Positions 33,610 to 45,900 of a stretch of DNA of 64,000 nucleotides are shown one piece after another. Position numbers and translations under genes: made by a program. Source of the DNA: Guillardia theta CCMP2712 (Eukaryota > Cryptophyceae > Pyrenomonadales > Geminigeraceae); the NCBI RefSeq assembly GCF_000315625.1, contig NW_005434625.1:277519-341518 (forward strand), read 5' to 3'. The notes beneath the pieces were generated by a model. The model saw nothing but the letters and a program-made list of their open reading frames with translations. It did not search any database and was not told the DNA's origin. Each line of letters starts with the position of its first letter. The stretch's first letter is position 1.

Positions 33610-34337
33610 TCTAGCTTGTCCTTGCGAGGGCTCGGCTCCTACACAGGGTGGTAGCGCAGTGTTGGACTATGCGCTCAACTCTTCACCGACGGCGAGGACA
33701 AGGCAAGAAGGGACAGCAAGGAGATCTGAGGGCTGGCTGACGAGGATGTGACGAGGACGGTCAGGTCGCATGGGAAGGAAGCTCGTTGACTTGCCGGCTC
33801 CTTATCTGCGCATTCCGATACAGCCTGCCATGATATTCCAAAAGGATCCTGATTTCGAAGGGGGTGGTCCAGTACAAAGGTGGTCGTAATAGTCAAGGAG
33901 GGGGGGTCCATGTGTCTCATTGATCTAAAAAGAGGGTACTTTGAGTGATTTGGAGGGGGGTGGGGGTGTATTCGGAGGCGGAAAGCTAGGTGTGGGTGGG
34001 GTTGCTGTTTGTCATCAGGAGGGTGGGTCCAACCAATGGGGATAAAAACGGCTTCTGTAACGGTCTACCACTGAAACATCCAAGTTGCTATTTTCTGCTG
34101 TCGCGTACTTGGAGTAGCGGTTTTTTGCTGCCTCCTCCGTTTCCTAGTATTCTGTTGAGGCGGGTTTGTAGGTTTACTCCTCATGCTCCTTTGTTTGCTC
34201 CGGTTTGTCAGGCTTTCTTTTTCAGTCATTCAAGAATCGATTAGTTGCGTGTAGTTTTATCTATCAATGATGATGTCATTGATACCAGACACTGCTGATA
34301 TCAGACTGTTGGGCTAGTCCCAGTTAACTTGTAGTGC
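33610..34337. other. Intergenic region with G/C-run punctuation
   Basis: Contains GGGGGGTGGGGGTG-type runs (33890-34025) of the same style as 4000-4270 and 54300-54430 in opposite polarity. No exon was recognised. The open frame upstream of MQTRSS (33610-33650) could extend the SPRY gene a little. Confidence 0.5.
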
Positions 34338-36665
34338 TCAGTCCCGTGTGAGCATGATCGCTGTGGTTACTGTCCCCTTGGGATGACGTGGATAGCTATG
34401 GGAGTTGTCAACAAGACAGCAACTTAGTCCCTCTTGCGGTGAGTCACCTGAAGGAGCTTGAGAGCCAACCCGGTGCCACTTGGCCTCCCATGCTGCCTTT
34501 ATGCTCCTGTCGAGCTCTGCTGTCCACCTGCAGTCGCTGGTGAGGGCGGCAAGGGAATCGGATGAGACATGGCAAGGAAGAGGGAGCAGAGGGAGAGAGC
34601 GGAGGATGGAGAAAGAGGGAGAGGACGACGACGGAACAGTTATGGTGTAGCAAGGGAGGGCGGCTGCAAACGTACCGCGCAGTGTCAAACATGTTGGAGG
34701 TATACCTGTACCTCTGCATCTGCTCCCGCACCTGCTCCAGCGCGCCTGTGCCCACCGATCAACCGCTGGCCTGCTACCGGACAGCGACGGCTGACCTATG
34801 TCAGAGCCGAGGCGGAGGGCCATGACCTTGTAGTCCTCGAGGTTGCGCACTGCGGAGAAATCAGGGTAAAGGAGCGAGGAGGAGAGGAAAGAGAAGGGCA
34901 GGGAAGGGAAGGGGAGGGGAGGGGAGGGCGGGGTGGCAGGCAGGGCGGGGAAGGGTAAGGCAGGGAAGGGCGGGGCGGGGGAGAGGTGAAAGGATAGGGA
35001 GGAGTGATGGGAGAGGAGGGAGGAGGGAGGAGAGAGGAGGGAGGAGGAACTTTTGAGGGAGGAGGAACTTTTGAGCCACCGATGGTTGAAGTCACATTGG
35101 TGGAGTATACAAGGCATGCAGCTCCCCTGTGAACCATCATCTGCCATCAACACAAGGTGAGCAGCTCCTCCGTCGGATCCTCCTCCTCTCAACGCGCTCT
35201 CCTCCCTCCCCGCCCCCCCAAGTCCTTCTTCTCTTTCACCTCCTCTCGTCATCATGGTCCTTCTTCCCTCTTCTCCACCTCCTTCTCCACCCCCCTCCCT
35301 CTTGCTCCTCGTCCTTGCCTCACTTGATGTGGTACGGTTATCACAGGCACGTTCGCCCAGAGCGCATCTCCAGCGCTAGTGTGCGCGTTGTACTTGGGGG
35401 CATCAAGAAACAAGCTGCTGGAGCCGTGAGCTATCTTGCTGGCCTGCTGCCAGTTGCCTGTCACCGGCACTTGGAGAGCTTGTCGACATGCTCGTAGTAG
35501 TCTCCGATCTAAGACGCTCGGAGTCATCGGAGGCTGGCAGGGAGGGTCGACGAGGAGGAGGAGAAGGAGGAGGATCAGGAGAAGGATCAGGAGGAGGAGG
35601 AGGGCGTGGCGGGGAAGGGGGGGAAGAGGAGGAGGAGGATCAGGAGGAGGAGGATCAGGAGGAGGAAGGGACCTTGGGGTTGAAGACGAGTCGAGACGGG
35701 TCGACGCCCTGCACTCAGAGTCGTCTGTCGCAGCTCACGAGCTCTAGAGCCTCACCTTCCTGCTGGCAAACTGCCGCATCGTGACCTTGGCCTCCTCCGC
35801 GCACTCTTGAAGTCTCAGCCTAGCCCACTGCAAGTGAGTGGCAAGCATGTCCGGGAGGAGGAATGGCTGACTTGGAGCCCGGAACATGGAGCAACAACTC
35901 CATCCAGACCTGCGGAAGAAGTTGAGGGGGAAGGGCAGGAGGACAGAGCGGAGCGGAAGGGAATGGACGGGAGAAGAGGGGAGGGGAACGGAGCGGAAGA
36001 GAAGGAAGCGGAGGGCAGGAGAGCAGAGGGCAGGAGAGTGCAGGAGAGTTTTCAGTGAGTGCATACGGAGAAGATGTCTTCATCCATCTTCCACACGTGG
36101 TGGAGGGCACAGAAAACAATTTCATCCTCCGGCAGCCGACCCTGAAGCCTCGAGTCAGCCAACGGGTCTGCCCGCCTCCCTCCCACCATGGCGTGCGTTG
36201 GGACTCGAACAGTCGCTCGGTAGTCGTTGGGCAGGTAGGGGGGAGGGACGAGAAGGAGCTTCTCAGAGTAGATGCTCTGCCATAGCAGATGAGACGTGCT
36301 TGAAGGACAGAGGGAGAGGAAGTGCCTCAAACTCCGGAGGAGAGGCGATCCGATCTGTGATGATGAAGTCTATCCCAACAGCCGCTCCTGCCAGCTTCAT
36401 CCTCACTTCCTCTCTCTCCTCCTCGGCGGTTCCGCTCCACCTAGAGTCCCGGGGTACTCGCAGAAGGTGAAGGAGAGAGGGGCAGGGCGGTGTGCCAAGA
36501 ACTTGATCCGGTGGTCACCACTGAAGCCCTGCACGGCGACGGGGAAGAGAGAAGTCAAGCAACAGAGGAGGAGAAGCAGGAGCGGGAAAGAGAAAGAGGG
36601 AGAGGGAGAGGATGAGGGAGAGGATGAGGGAGAGGATGAGGAAGTGGAAGAGAAGCAGGGGGAAG

Positions 36666-36751
<86 letters not shown>

Positions 36752-39700
36752 AGGAGGGATTGCTGCAGGAGAAGTCAGGCAGCAGCATCACCGAAACGTC
36801 GATAAGAACGTGAGGACGGTGGGAGTTGACGAGGGTCGCAAGATCCTTATCATTGGCGATGTTCCCCATCTTCACATCGTCATCGCATCTCGCCCAACCC
36901 CCACCCTCGCTAGCCGCTACCTCATAGAAGAAGTCGCAGCTGCCGCTCACGTTCCCCCTCAGGTCGTTGGCTCGCAGGTCGGGCTTGAGGGCGAAGCAGT
37001 GAACTTCAAACGTCCGCCGGTCGTGGAGAGCAAACACTCCTCTGCTCGCGGATAAAAGTAAGGCTGACTCCAGGCCAAAATCAAGGGGAAGGGAGGGAGA
37101 GGGAAAGAAGGAAGAGGAGGAGGAGGAGGAGGAGGAGAAAGAAGAGGAGGAGGAGGAGGAGGAGGAGCAGCAGCAGCAGCAGCACCTTATGGCCGATGAT
37201 CCTGGTGATTTCTGAAACCCAGCGCCTGATAAGAGGGAGGAGTCAGAGAGCTGACGAAGCAGACCAAGGACGCGTCAAACCTGACGCCCATCCTACTCGC
37301 AGTTTCCCGCCCTCGTATCTGCAGCACGTCACTGTTGTCAGTATGGGAAAAGATTCGAGGATCTCGCTGCTCACCTAGGATAGGAGGGGAAGAACATGGT
37401 GAAGTCGATCCGCGCTGCTTGCTCCTCTGCCCACAGATCGACCCACCTGGGGAAGCAGCGTCAAAGGGGAAAGGGAGAGAGACGGTTGCTTCTACCTGCG
37501 GTAGGTGGCAAGAGGCAGGTCTGTTGGAGGCGTCCCAATGATAAACTGGTGAAGAATGTCACCGGATCCCAGCGCAACTTTCCCTCGCAGTCTCACCAGC
37601 ATATGAGCAGGAGCAGGGAAGCTCTTGAGGTCAGTGTCAATTCCTCCTTGAAGCTGCTCAACGAACTCCTTCACGAAGGAATGCTTGTCAAACGAAGGCT
37701 CGGGGGAAAGAAAGAAAAGTTGCAAATGGGGGGCAGAGTTGAAGAAGGAAATTCGTGCTGGGATGAGGAGGAGGAGGAGGAGGAGGGAGGAGGAGGGAGG
37801 AGGAGGGAGGAGGAGGAGGAGGCAAGCAAGCATGCACGCAAGGGTTTCAATACCTTCATGTGGAATCTGTTCTTGTCCCACTGGCTCAAGAGGGTGAAAA
37901 CTTAGCAAGACCGACAGCAACATCAGCACCTGGCAAGTCCAGGCGAGGGAGAGGACGAGGTTTGCTCGAGCATACAGGTCCTGCCTCAACCATTCACATC
38001 CGTCATGCGTGGCATCAGCGTTCTCACCCCTCGATGGAGTTGAAGGGCTCGTTCCAATGGTCGGATAGCGAGTGTGTAGTTAGTGTTGTCTGCGACAACT
38101 ATGTGACCCTCCTCCCCTTCCGGCCCCCTCCCGGGCTCTCCGTTCACTGGCTGTCCTCTCCTTTCACCTCCTCTTCCTCTGTTTCATCTTTCATACACGT
38201 CTATGCTGTACTCCTCATCCCACTCTTCTCCACATCCCATCCTTGTTCCTCGCACCTGAAAGAGTTCCTCCCATGACAGCAAGCGAGGGCGCGTGGGTCG
38301 GCTGGTTATGAATCACTCTCGTGAGGGGGGACATACATTCTAGAGCACCAAGATGCGGAGAGCGTTGCTGAGGGCTCGGACGCAGTCCCAGACCTTTCAA
38401 TCGCTCAAAACCACTGGAAGGCTGACGCAGAACACAGCGCACGACATGTCAACGTCAACGGTCAACGGCCATACAAACAAGCAGCAGCATTCGATCATGA
38501 TGTCAAACTTGACATGCACTGGTCATCACCATGTCATGAGTTCTGAAGAAAGTCCCCAGCTGGTACCAAGCATTCACGTCCGTGGGGTCGTCTTCGATGC
38601 CTGGTCACACGTCATGCCGCAGGGAGAGCCTGACACAATGCCATTCACCAGCTTGCAGCGACCTCTGACCGTCCAGGATGCGACAGGTTGGAAGAGAGTA
38701 GTCACTCAGCTGTAGAAAAAGTCAGACTCCTTACGCAGCATTCGAAGGCAACACTGGGAAGGGACCTGAGAGCTTTCTGACGCTACAACATCGCACTCCA
38801 TCCATCGCTCGAGTCGACCTGATCCAGGCAAGCCCTTGGAGACTTCAGGTCAACTGAACCAACCTTGTCTTCCATCCTCACCGGATCTCCAGCTTGCAGC
38901 ATGACTTGTACCTTACAGGAAACCAGTCACAAGGCCTTGCAACGGGTGTTGTTCATTCTCGCAGCAGCACACCTGATCCAAGGCGATGGAAGCAAAGTTT
39001 GGGTCCTCGTTCACCATGTTTTGATACTCATCCTGATAGATGACTGCAATCAACGCCTGGCAACTGAATGAAAACAATCACCTTGGACTCCTGCTTCGAG
39101 CCGAAAGCGTCCAAGACAACTGAGATACAAACATCAGGCATGAAAACACTGTTTGCATACTCACCAATCATATTTCTCCTTGCCGTTATGTCATCAGGGT
39201 CAAGCTATCAAGCTTTCAGCCAAGGAGAGATCGGCCTCCCTTCACCTCATATGCTCGTTTGAACATCTTGAGAGCTGCCGTGTAGTCCTTGTCTCGAGCC
39301 TGTGGGGCGGTCAGTCCTCCCTCGGGGAATCAGACTGGCGTCACGTGGATCAGGCCCAGTCGGGTGTGGCAGGCAGCCGCCATGGGAAACACATCGAGCT
39401 TCACCCCCAGACCTCCTCCAACGCCTCCTGCTTGTATGGCCTCGAGCAGCAGCGACCTTGCTGTACTCTCATCGCCTGCGATATGGTGGCGTCACCGAGT
39501 TAAATCTTTGTGTCAACCAGACTACCCTCTACATCCTTGAGCAGTGCCATGTTGTACAGAGCTGACGCCTTGTAGAAGCTGGACAGTCTCGAAGTTTCCC
39601 TTGGAAGAGAGGAAATGTCAGGCAAGCTCGCTTCCAGGAGGACACGGGCAAGAGAGCCAGGTACCAGAAATGCTGCATGGCTTCTTCCCATCGAGCGGCA

Positions 39701-39957
39701 TTGAACGCGTCGATCCCCTACAGCCACGTGCTCAGGGTCAAGACGGAAGGAAGCAGCCAAGTCACCCTTCCAAAGTGTCTCCGAGCTCTTGCCCCTGAAG
39801 TTGATGAAGGTGAGTCCAACATGGGGCAGCCGCGGCTGAAGCCACTTCCTACCTTCCTCACTCTCCATGAGACTCATGTGCTTGCGGTATGTCTCCCCTC
39901 GGGCGAGTCCGCTGAAGTGCAGGAGGAAATAAAACATTATCTGCTCATCCCTTGTCA
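34338..39957 (-). CDS. OGT: Protein O-GlcNAc transferase (SPY/OGT family, GT41) with N-terminal TPRs
   Basis: Catalytic exons in order (minus strand): GGKLRVGWASG (about 37310), LHDRRTFEVHCFALKPDL and DLATLVNSHRPHVLIDVS (37037-36780), RPAPLSFTFCEYPGTLGG, AVGIDFIITDRIASPPEFEA, YSEKLLLVPPPYLPNDY, LPEDEIVFCALHHVWKMDED, VWMELLLHVPGSK, WARLRLQECAEEAKVTMRQF, DPSRLVFNPK, SSSLFLDAPKYNAHTSAGDA followed by LWANVPVITVPHQ, MVHRGAACLVYSTNVTS, NLEDYKVMALRLGSD, LEQVREQMQRYRYTSNMFDT and a last exon ending at 34338. These follow human OGT motif order ([51 protein letters not shown]). Upstream exons read like TPRs (IDAFNAARWEEAMQHF, ASALYNMALLKDVEG, DYTAALKMFKRAYE, DPTDVNAWYQLGTFF, WDCVRALSNALRI). The enzyme adds GlcNAc (or fucose in SPY) to Ser/Thr of nuclear and cytosolic proteins. 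The catalytic assignment is strong; start and TPR joins are approximate. Confidence 0.85.
34865..35060. repeat. Purine-rich GGGGA/GGGCGGGG tract in OGT intron
   Basis: About 190 nt of GGGAAGGG, GGCGGGG and GGAGGGA repeats on the + strand between the NLEDYKVMALRL and MVHRGAACL exons. It is a pyrimidine tract in the sense of OGT transcription. Confidence 0.8.
36667..36752. repeat. (GGAGCA)n microsatellite in OGT intron
   Basis: About 14 perfect hexamer units (GGAGCA on +, TGCTCC in gene sense) directly 3' of the exon ending RPHVLIDVS in gene orientation. Confidence 0.95.
37106..37182. repeat. (GGA)n then (GCA)n microsatellite in OGT intron
   Basis: Trinucleotide GGA tract with one GAAAGAAGA interruption, ending in five GCA units, between two OGT exons. 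Confidence 0.9.
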
Positions 39958-41387
39958 AGACACCGAAGGGGTATCAGCCATTGCAAGACAATACCCAATG
40001 TCGCTGGATCATGACGGACAAGGAGGACCAGGACAAGTTTCAGCTTGAAATTCTGTGATGAAACCATTGATAGAACAGACAACAAGAAACGTCAGAGTTC
40101 GACACAACTTTCAGACTTTGCACACAAGAGGCAGACTGCAACCTTGTGGAGTAGGCCGATACCGGACTGCAACGATTCCAATGGGCTCAGGTGATCCTAA
40201 TCCAAGAGAACCGCCAGAGGGGCATGGGCCGTCCCTTCCAAGAGGCTGCTTCTTTCAACTATAGATCGTCTTGGGGATGTCACCAGCTCGTCTTCCTGCC
40301 CCCGCGCTGCCCCTGCTCCCCACGCGCCGCCATGCCTGTGCTCCTGCATGCCTGGCATGCAGTATCAATCTGTCGGGCAGATGAGATAAATGAACTTGCC
40401 TTGAAGTCAGTGACCATCGACGGTATGATCACCGGCCGCTGCCGGGCCGGGCCAGACGGGCCAGACGACTCGAGTCCGGGGGGCCCACTGGCCAGGCCGA
40501 GACCGTACGGTACGGTCAGTCCCGACGCGCAACCGGGCCACCGGCGGGGCCGGGGGCCGCAACGTCTTCCCCGGATCACTGAGTCGCCAGCACTGCGCCG
40601 CGGCACTGACTCAGGCGTGGACTCTTCCGCTTGACTGAGTTCCGCCCGGCCGGGCGCGCGCCGCGGGCGGTCGCCGGGGGGACCCCGGCCCATGGACGGC
40701 TCCCCGCGGGAATGGCGGCGGGCCGGGCCCGGGGGGGGGGAATGGTCCTGCGCGCAACTTAGTAAGTGCCAAAACTTGGGGTTCCGATTTCTCAGTGCGG
40801 TCGGCAGGACAGACGGTGAGGGTTGGTTCAGTCTCGCCGCTGTCACAGTCTTTTCCGAAGGCTCTCGGAGGCTCAGAGTCTCCGATCGGACGGCGCCGTT
40901 CGGCCTGACTCAGTGAGCCTGACACTGTCTGAGTCACTCAGTGTCAGAGTCAGGCTCCCTGCTTGTCCTAGTCGTACTGAACTTTAACTTAACTTTGAAT
41001 ACTTGACCTGAAGTGCTAGTTAAGTTACCTTCAAGGCGAGGTCATCATCGGAGCGCTGCCACACTCAGAAAGAGGCGCTTCCAAGAATGCCTGGGCGGAA
41101 AGAACTACCGCCTCTGAAAAAAAAGCCTTCAGTGACGAGCTCTGGAAACGAAAAGAGCTCTTTTCCTTCTACCCCTACCTTCCGCCTCTATCATGGCATT
41201 TACACCTCGGGGGGGATGAAGGGGTACTTTCTTCTGTGTTTAGAGGGGTCGGGACCCGGGGGGCAGGTTGGGGAGCAGGGGCGCAACATAAATTGGTGAG
41301 AGTAAAGGGGTGAGAGTGGTTATCTCAAGCAGCCAACAGCCGCCCATGCAAGGCAGCTGACCCTCCCTGACAACCCAACGCGTCCAT
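39958..41387. other. Intergenic region with a large GC-rich repeat patch
   Basis: 40040-40400 has no supported exon. 40430-40760 is very GC-rich with CCGGGCCGGGCC-type palindromes, GTACGGTACGGT and a G9 run near 40730. 40910-40960 holds nested ACTCAGTG / CACTGAGT inverted words (CTGACTCAGTGAGCC, GTCTGAGTCACTCAGTGTC). 41160-41290 is C/G-run punctuated. An ATG ORF at 41087-41299 has no coding features I can support. Confidence 0.55.
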
Positions 41388-41738
41388 ATGGCCTCCCTCG
41401 TCTCTCGTCCTCTCCTCTCTGCTCTCCCTGCACAAGTTCTCCTCGCTACGAGAGCTCGAGCCATCACCTCCCGCCGCCTCTCTACTCTCCTTACTCCGAC
41501 CCAACAGCCTCTCCTCCTCGACGACTCAGCCGAGCCCGCGCTCTGGCAATGCCTTCCTGACTGGTGCAAGGGCCACAAGAAGTACAACCAGGTCTTCATC
41601 CTCGGAGAGTCCTTGAGTGCGCGAAAAGACAGATTAGAAGACAAGCGGGCACCAGTGAAGCCCGGGAGCTTTGCGAGCGCAATACAGAGGAGGAGGCGGC
41701 GATACACAGTTGCACAAGATCCTTTTTGGGGTAGATGA
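41388..41738 (+). CDS. Unknown 116-aa protein, predicted mitochondrial; copy A of inverted pair
   Basis: An intronless ORF of 116 codons. The N-terminus is Arg/Ser/Leu-rich without acidic residues (MASLVSRPLLSALPAQVLL), typical of a mitochondrial transit peptide. The core contains QQPLLLDDSAEPALWQCLPD followed by WCKGHKKYNQVFILGESLSAR. The tail is strongly basic and ends IQRRRRRYTVAQDPFWGR. I recognise no family. A second copy in inverted orientation lies at 46375-46725, on the other side of DNA ligase IV, with identical core and tail and the same total length. N-terminus and linker (KDRLEDKRAPVKPG here) differ. A compact basic protein with Trp/Cys and a transit peptide could be a mitochondrial ribosomal or complex-assembly subunit, but that is a guess. 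Confidence 0.75.
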   Translation: MASLVSRPLLSALPAQVLLATRARAITSRRLSTLLTPTQQPLLLDDSAEPALWQCLPDWCKGHKKYNQVFILGESLSARKDRLEDKRAPVKPGSFASAIQRRRRRYTVAQDPFWGR

Positions 41739-42930
41739 CATGCGAATGTAAATATAGTTCATCATGTTAGCGTGTGAAACTTTGGCTTGTAGAAGTATTG
41801 ATGCCATGATGAATACATCATTGATACCTGGACTACTAGACTCTGGCAAAACAAATTGTACTCATCACTTCTGAAGGTCGACTGCTTGATACTAACAGCA
41901 TACTTTCCAGTAGCCTGGAAAGTATGACAAGTTCCTAGTCCAGATCACTTCCGAGGACCGTTGCCTTGCTTGATGACACATAACACTACTGTCGGACAAC
42001 ATGATGTTTGAATTCATGTTGGAAGTTTCTCGTGCAGGCACTTGAACTTAAAATTCACGGATGATTATCAGAATGCGGCCCACAAAATGACCTGCTGCTC
42101 GATGCGTCGCTACCCAGCAGTCCCTCCGAGTGGTCAAAATGTGACGGCACAATAGATGAATGCAGTGGTGGTCCTGAGCTGTCTACCATTTATCATTTAA
42201 TTTAATCGCGCTGGGATTGGCTCAATGAGAAAGCCGCACATTTGATAGTACGCGACCCTGACGATAGCAACCAGCTGCACAATGTCATACCTCTCTTCTT
42301 ACGTCTTGCAGAACTCTTGCCACTGTGTTGATAATGGCAGGCCGGAATCGCACAGGGGCCTTGATTCTGCTTCCTCATCTGTCGGTCGAGCGCTGAGCTG
42401 TTCGATGAGAGTCGGGTCAAGCACTTCCTCTCGTCACGTAGAACGGTCGAGTCTTTTTTTACAGCAGCAGTTGGCATTTAATAAATCGCACATACAAGTT
42501 GGTACATGAAGCTATCGTCGAGCATGGCCCGTTTTCCGATCCGGGCCGTCTTGGACAGTCACTGAGTGCCACTACGGTACATTGACTCTCCGAGTGTGGC
42601 CCCCGAACTCCGAGAACTTGATAACTAACGGTGACCGTACTACCGTACTACCGTAACCGGACGGTAACCAACTAACCGTACTGTAACCGACTAACCGTTG
42701 CCAGTTGAACCGTACGGTACTGTAACCGTAACTGTTATCGGACAGGCCAACTTGGCAAGTTCCCGGTAGGTTTGCTGTGCTGAGGCGGGTTCAGACCATG
42801 CCTTTAGCAAAGTTCGTAGCAATGCTGAGAAAGGGAGCGGAGGGAGTTTCTACGAGGGAGGGGCGGAGAAGAGGAGCGGAGAAGAGGAGCGGAGAGCTGA
42901 AGAAGCAAGTGTGGTGAAGGATTGATCAGC
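41739..42930. other. Intergenic region upstream of DNA ligase IV
   Basis: No exon seen. 42530-42770 carries a dense cluster of CGTAC/GGTAAC/TAACCG words (ACTAACCGTACTGTAACCG style) related to the GTACGGTACGGT words at 40500 and 1115-1130. The remainder (41740-42500) is unremarkable AT-moderate DNA. The 42830-42910 GAGCGGAGAAGAG repeats lie just upstream of the ligase start. Confidence 0.55.
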
Positions 42931-45900
42931 ATGGCAGACAGGGGCAGCTTGCGGTGGAAGAAACTCTGCGACTTCTTCGAGCGGAATTCGCGACAAACGA
43001 AGAGGAATAGGAAGGAGGAATCGATCGCTGGCCTGCTGAAAGAGCACAGGTCAAGAGCTCCCAAGGGCGCAGACATGGGCTCCCACATGTACCAGCTGAT
43101 CAGAATCTTGCTGCCGCAGTTCGATCGTGAGGAGATGGGCGCCAACGTCTCCTACAACATGAAGGAATTGTCGCTCGCCCAACGATTCATTGAAGCCCTC
43201 TCTCTCAACAAGAAGTGCGAGGATGCTCAACGGTTGCTGGGATGGAAGCAGCCGATAGCGGGGGAAGGGATGGGGAACTTCTCTCTCGTCCTCGAGAACG
43301 TGCTGAGGCCGAGAACGGAATCGAACGAGGAGGGGAAGATGACCCTGGGAGACGTGAACGCATTCCTGGATCAGTTGAGCGAGAATGCAAGCAACTCCAA
43401 GAGGCAAGCGATCCTTCTGGCAGAGCTCCTGATCCGAGCCAGTGCGTACGAGATTAGGTGGATAGCCCGGGTGATCCTCCGAGAATTGAAAGCAGGCTTG
43501 TCCGAGAAACTCGTGCTCAATGCTTTTCATCCAGACGCCATGGAATTCTTCAAGATCAACACAAATCTTCGTGAGGTTGTGAACAAGTGCAAGGATCCAA
43601 AAGTGCGTTTGAACAAGATCAACATCGACTACTTTCAGCCCTTCAATCCCATGTAAACCCTTCTCCTCCTTCTCCCGTCCACCTCCATTTGATTCTGTTG
43701 ACGGCTTACTGAGTTTCGTTGTGTTGCTCAGGTTGGCAGAAAAGGTCACTGATCTGCAGGCTGTACCAGAGTATTTCAAGAATCGAGTGTTTTGGATTGA
43801 GAACAAGTTCGATGGTGAAAGGATTCAGATCCACAAGTGTTTTGATCGACTCTCCTGCTACACGAGGAGGGGGAACGACTATACTGAACTCTACCAGCCG
43901 TTGCTGGATATCTTGAGGAGAGAGAAGTTGATAGCTGCGGAGAGATGCATCCTCGATGGTGAGGTGGTGGGTTGGAACTTTGACCAGCAGAAGTGGGAAA
44001 AGTTCGGTACGAACAAGTCGATAGCGATGAGAATGGGGAATGATGGCGATGATTGGGAAAAGCCCCGCCAGATGTCCAGCTCCGATTTTGCAAACTCTGG
44101 AGCCACAAAGAGCACCTTGTGCTTTGTTGTGTTTGACATTGTTTGCGAGGGAGACACGGTAATGACTGACTGGCCGCTGAAGGAGAGGAGGGAACGACTT
44201 GTTGAAATCATCCGGGAGAAAGAAAAGATCGTTGAGATAGTCAAGCACGTTGAAGCCTCTGACAGCGGAGAAGTGTACAAGAAGCTTGAAGAGGCTTTGG
44301 AAACGGAGGAGGAAGGGATTGTTCTCAAGAACCCGGAGTCGAAGTACGTTCCGAAGTCGAGAGAGAAGGGAGAGTGGATGAAGCTGAAGCCTGACTATCT
44401 CGGAGGGTCGGAAGAGTTTGACTTGTTGATTGTTGGAGGAACTTACGGGAAAGGACAGCGAGGAGGGCAGGTGTGGCAGTTCATTTGTGCTGTTGCAGAC
44501 GAACCTCGAGAAAAGGGCAAGCCGCCCTCGTGCTTCCGCACCATGTGCAGAGTTGGAACGGGGAAGACAAGGGAAGAGTTCATGCAGCTTTTCAACCTGC
44601 TCAAGGAGAACATGAGGCCCTACAAGCGCCTCACGCAAGGGAAGACGGCTGTAGACCGGGATGTGAAGTTCGAGAGGAAGCAAGACTTTACTTCCGTCCA
44701 GTGGCAGCAGAAAGACGGCGCTGACCCGGTCGAGGTTCTCTTCTCGGGGAACGCCAAAGAGGAGGTGAAGCCTGCTTCCTTGCTGCCAGAGGCTGATTAC
44801 CTGACGGGTTTGGTGGTCAGGTGGACGTCGTCTTTGATCCAAGAAAGAGTAGGGTGCTGACCCTGGTGGCCGACTATCGTCTCATAGAGTCCAACGTATT
44901 CATGGCAGCCCGGGGGGTTGAAGGAAAGGACGACAAGACCGGGTGGACGCTCCGGTTCCCTCGCATCCGAGAGGGCGGATATCGGTGTGGCGAGATGGGT
45001 GGAGACGAGAAGCCCTGGTTTGACTGCATGACGTCCCGGCAGTTCGAGGAAGCCATCGCTCGATCGCAGCAGCCGTATCACATCCACGAGATGCAGGCCT
45101 TTAACAAGGCCAAGGGAGGGAAGAAGCGCAAGCTGAGCCAGTCCACGGGTAGAAGGACGCGAGGCGCACGAGTTATCGAGGACGCAGCGTTCAGTGGCAA
45201 CAGCTACGAGGCAAAGTACGACGTGTTCAAGGGGATGGAGATATGCGTGCTGCCCGGAGATCCCGAGCAGAAGAGGGAGACAGAGCAGCTGGCTCGGGAG
45301 CTGGGAGCGACGATGGTGGCAAACATCGACAGCTTGACAACGCACATCATCGGGATGAGGATGGATCAGCGTTTTAAGAACCTCAAGGAGGCTGATTGTG
45401 ACGTCATCGGGAGGCATTGGGTGTCCGAATGCTCCGAGAAGAAGCGGCTGGTTGAACTCGCCCCCCGGCACATGATGCATGCTTCTGCTGCTCGCAGGAA
45501 GGAGTTCCACAACCTTTACGACAAGTTCGGCGACAGCTTCACAGAAAGGTGCACCGAGAAGGAGCTGGATTTGCTTCTTGACGATCCCCAAGACCCCAAG
45601 GTGAGGACGACCAGGTGTCATTTGCAATGATGTGCATGCGCAGACGTGGGAGGATCTGTTCGACGTTCACAGTGACGGCGAGATCGACGACGAGGAGATG
45701 AAAGAGCTCGAGGATAGCCTGGCGACCCCCTACAAGTCGTTGAACTGGTCAAGTCTGAGGTCTGCGAAGCTCTCTTGCTTGTTCCTCTCTTCCTCTTTCC
45801 TTCGCCGCTTGCTTGCTTCCATGAGGATGACTTGACCTCAGGGGAGATCGCGTCCTTAGCTTGCGGTCCGATGACGCGTCAAACTTTGCACGAGACTGGC

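Noticed and set aside
43051-44842. Minus-strand ORFs of 251 and 378 codons opposite DNA ligase IV
   Set aside because: The plus strand encodes all ligase motifs with phase-consistent introns.
44797-44860. Second possible frameshift, in DNA ligase IV between LTGLVVRW and VDVVFDP
   Set aside because: A normal 56-nt GT-AG intron at 44765-44820 explains the frame change and gives a better match to the family.
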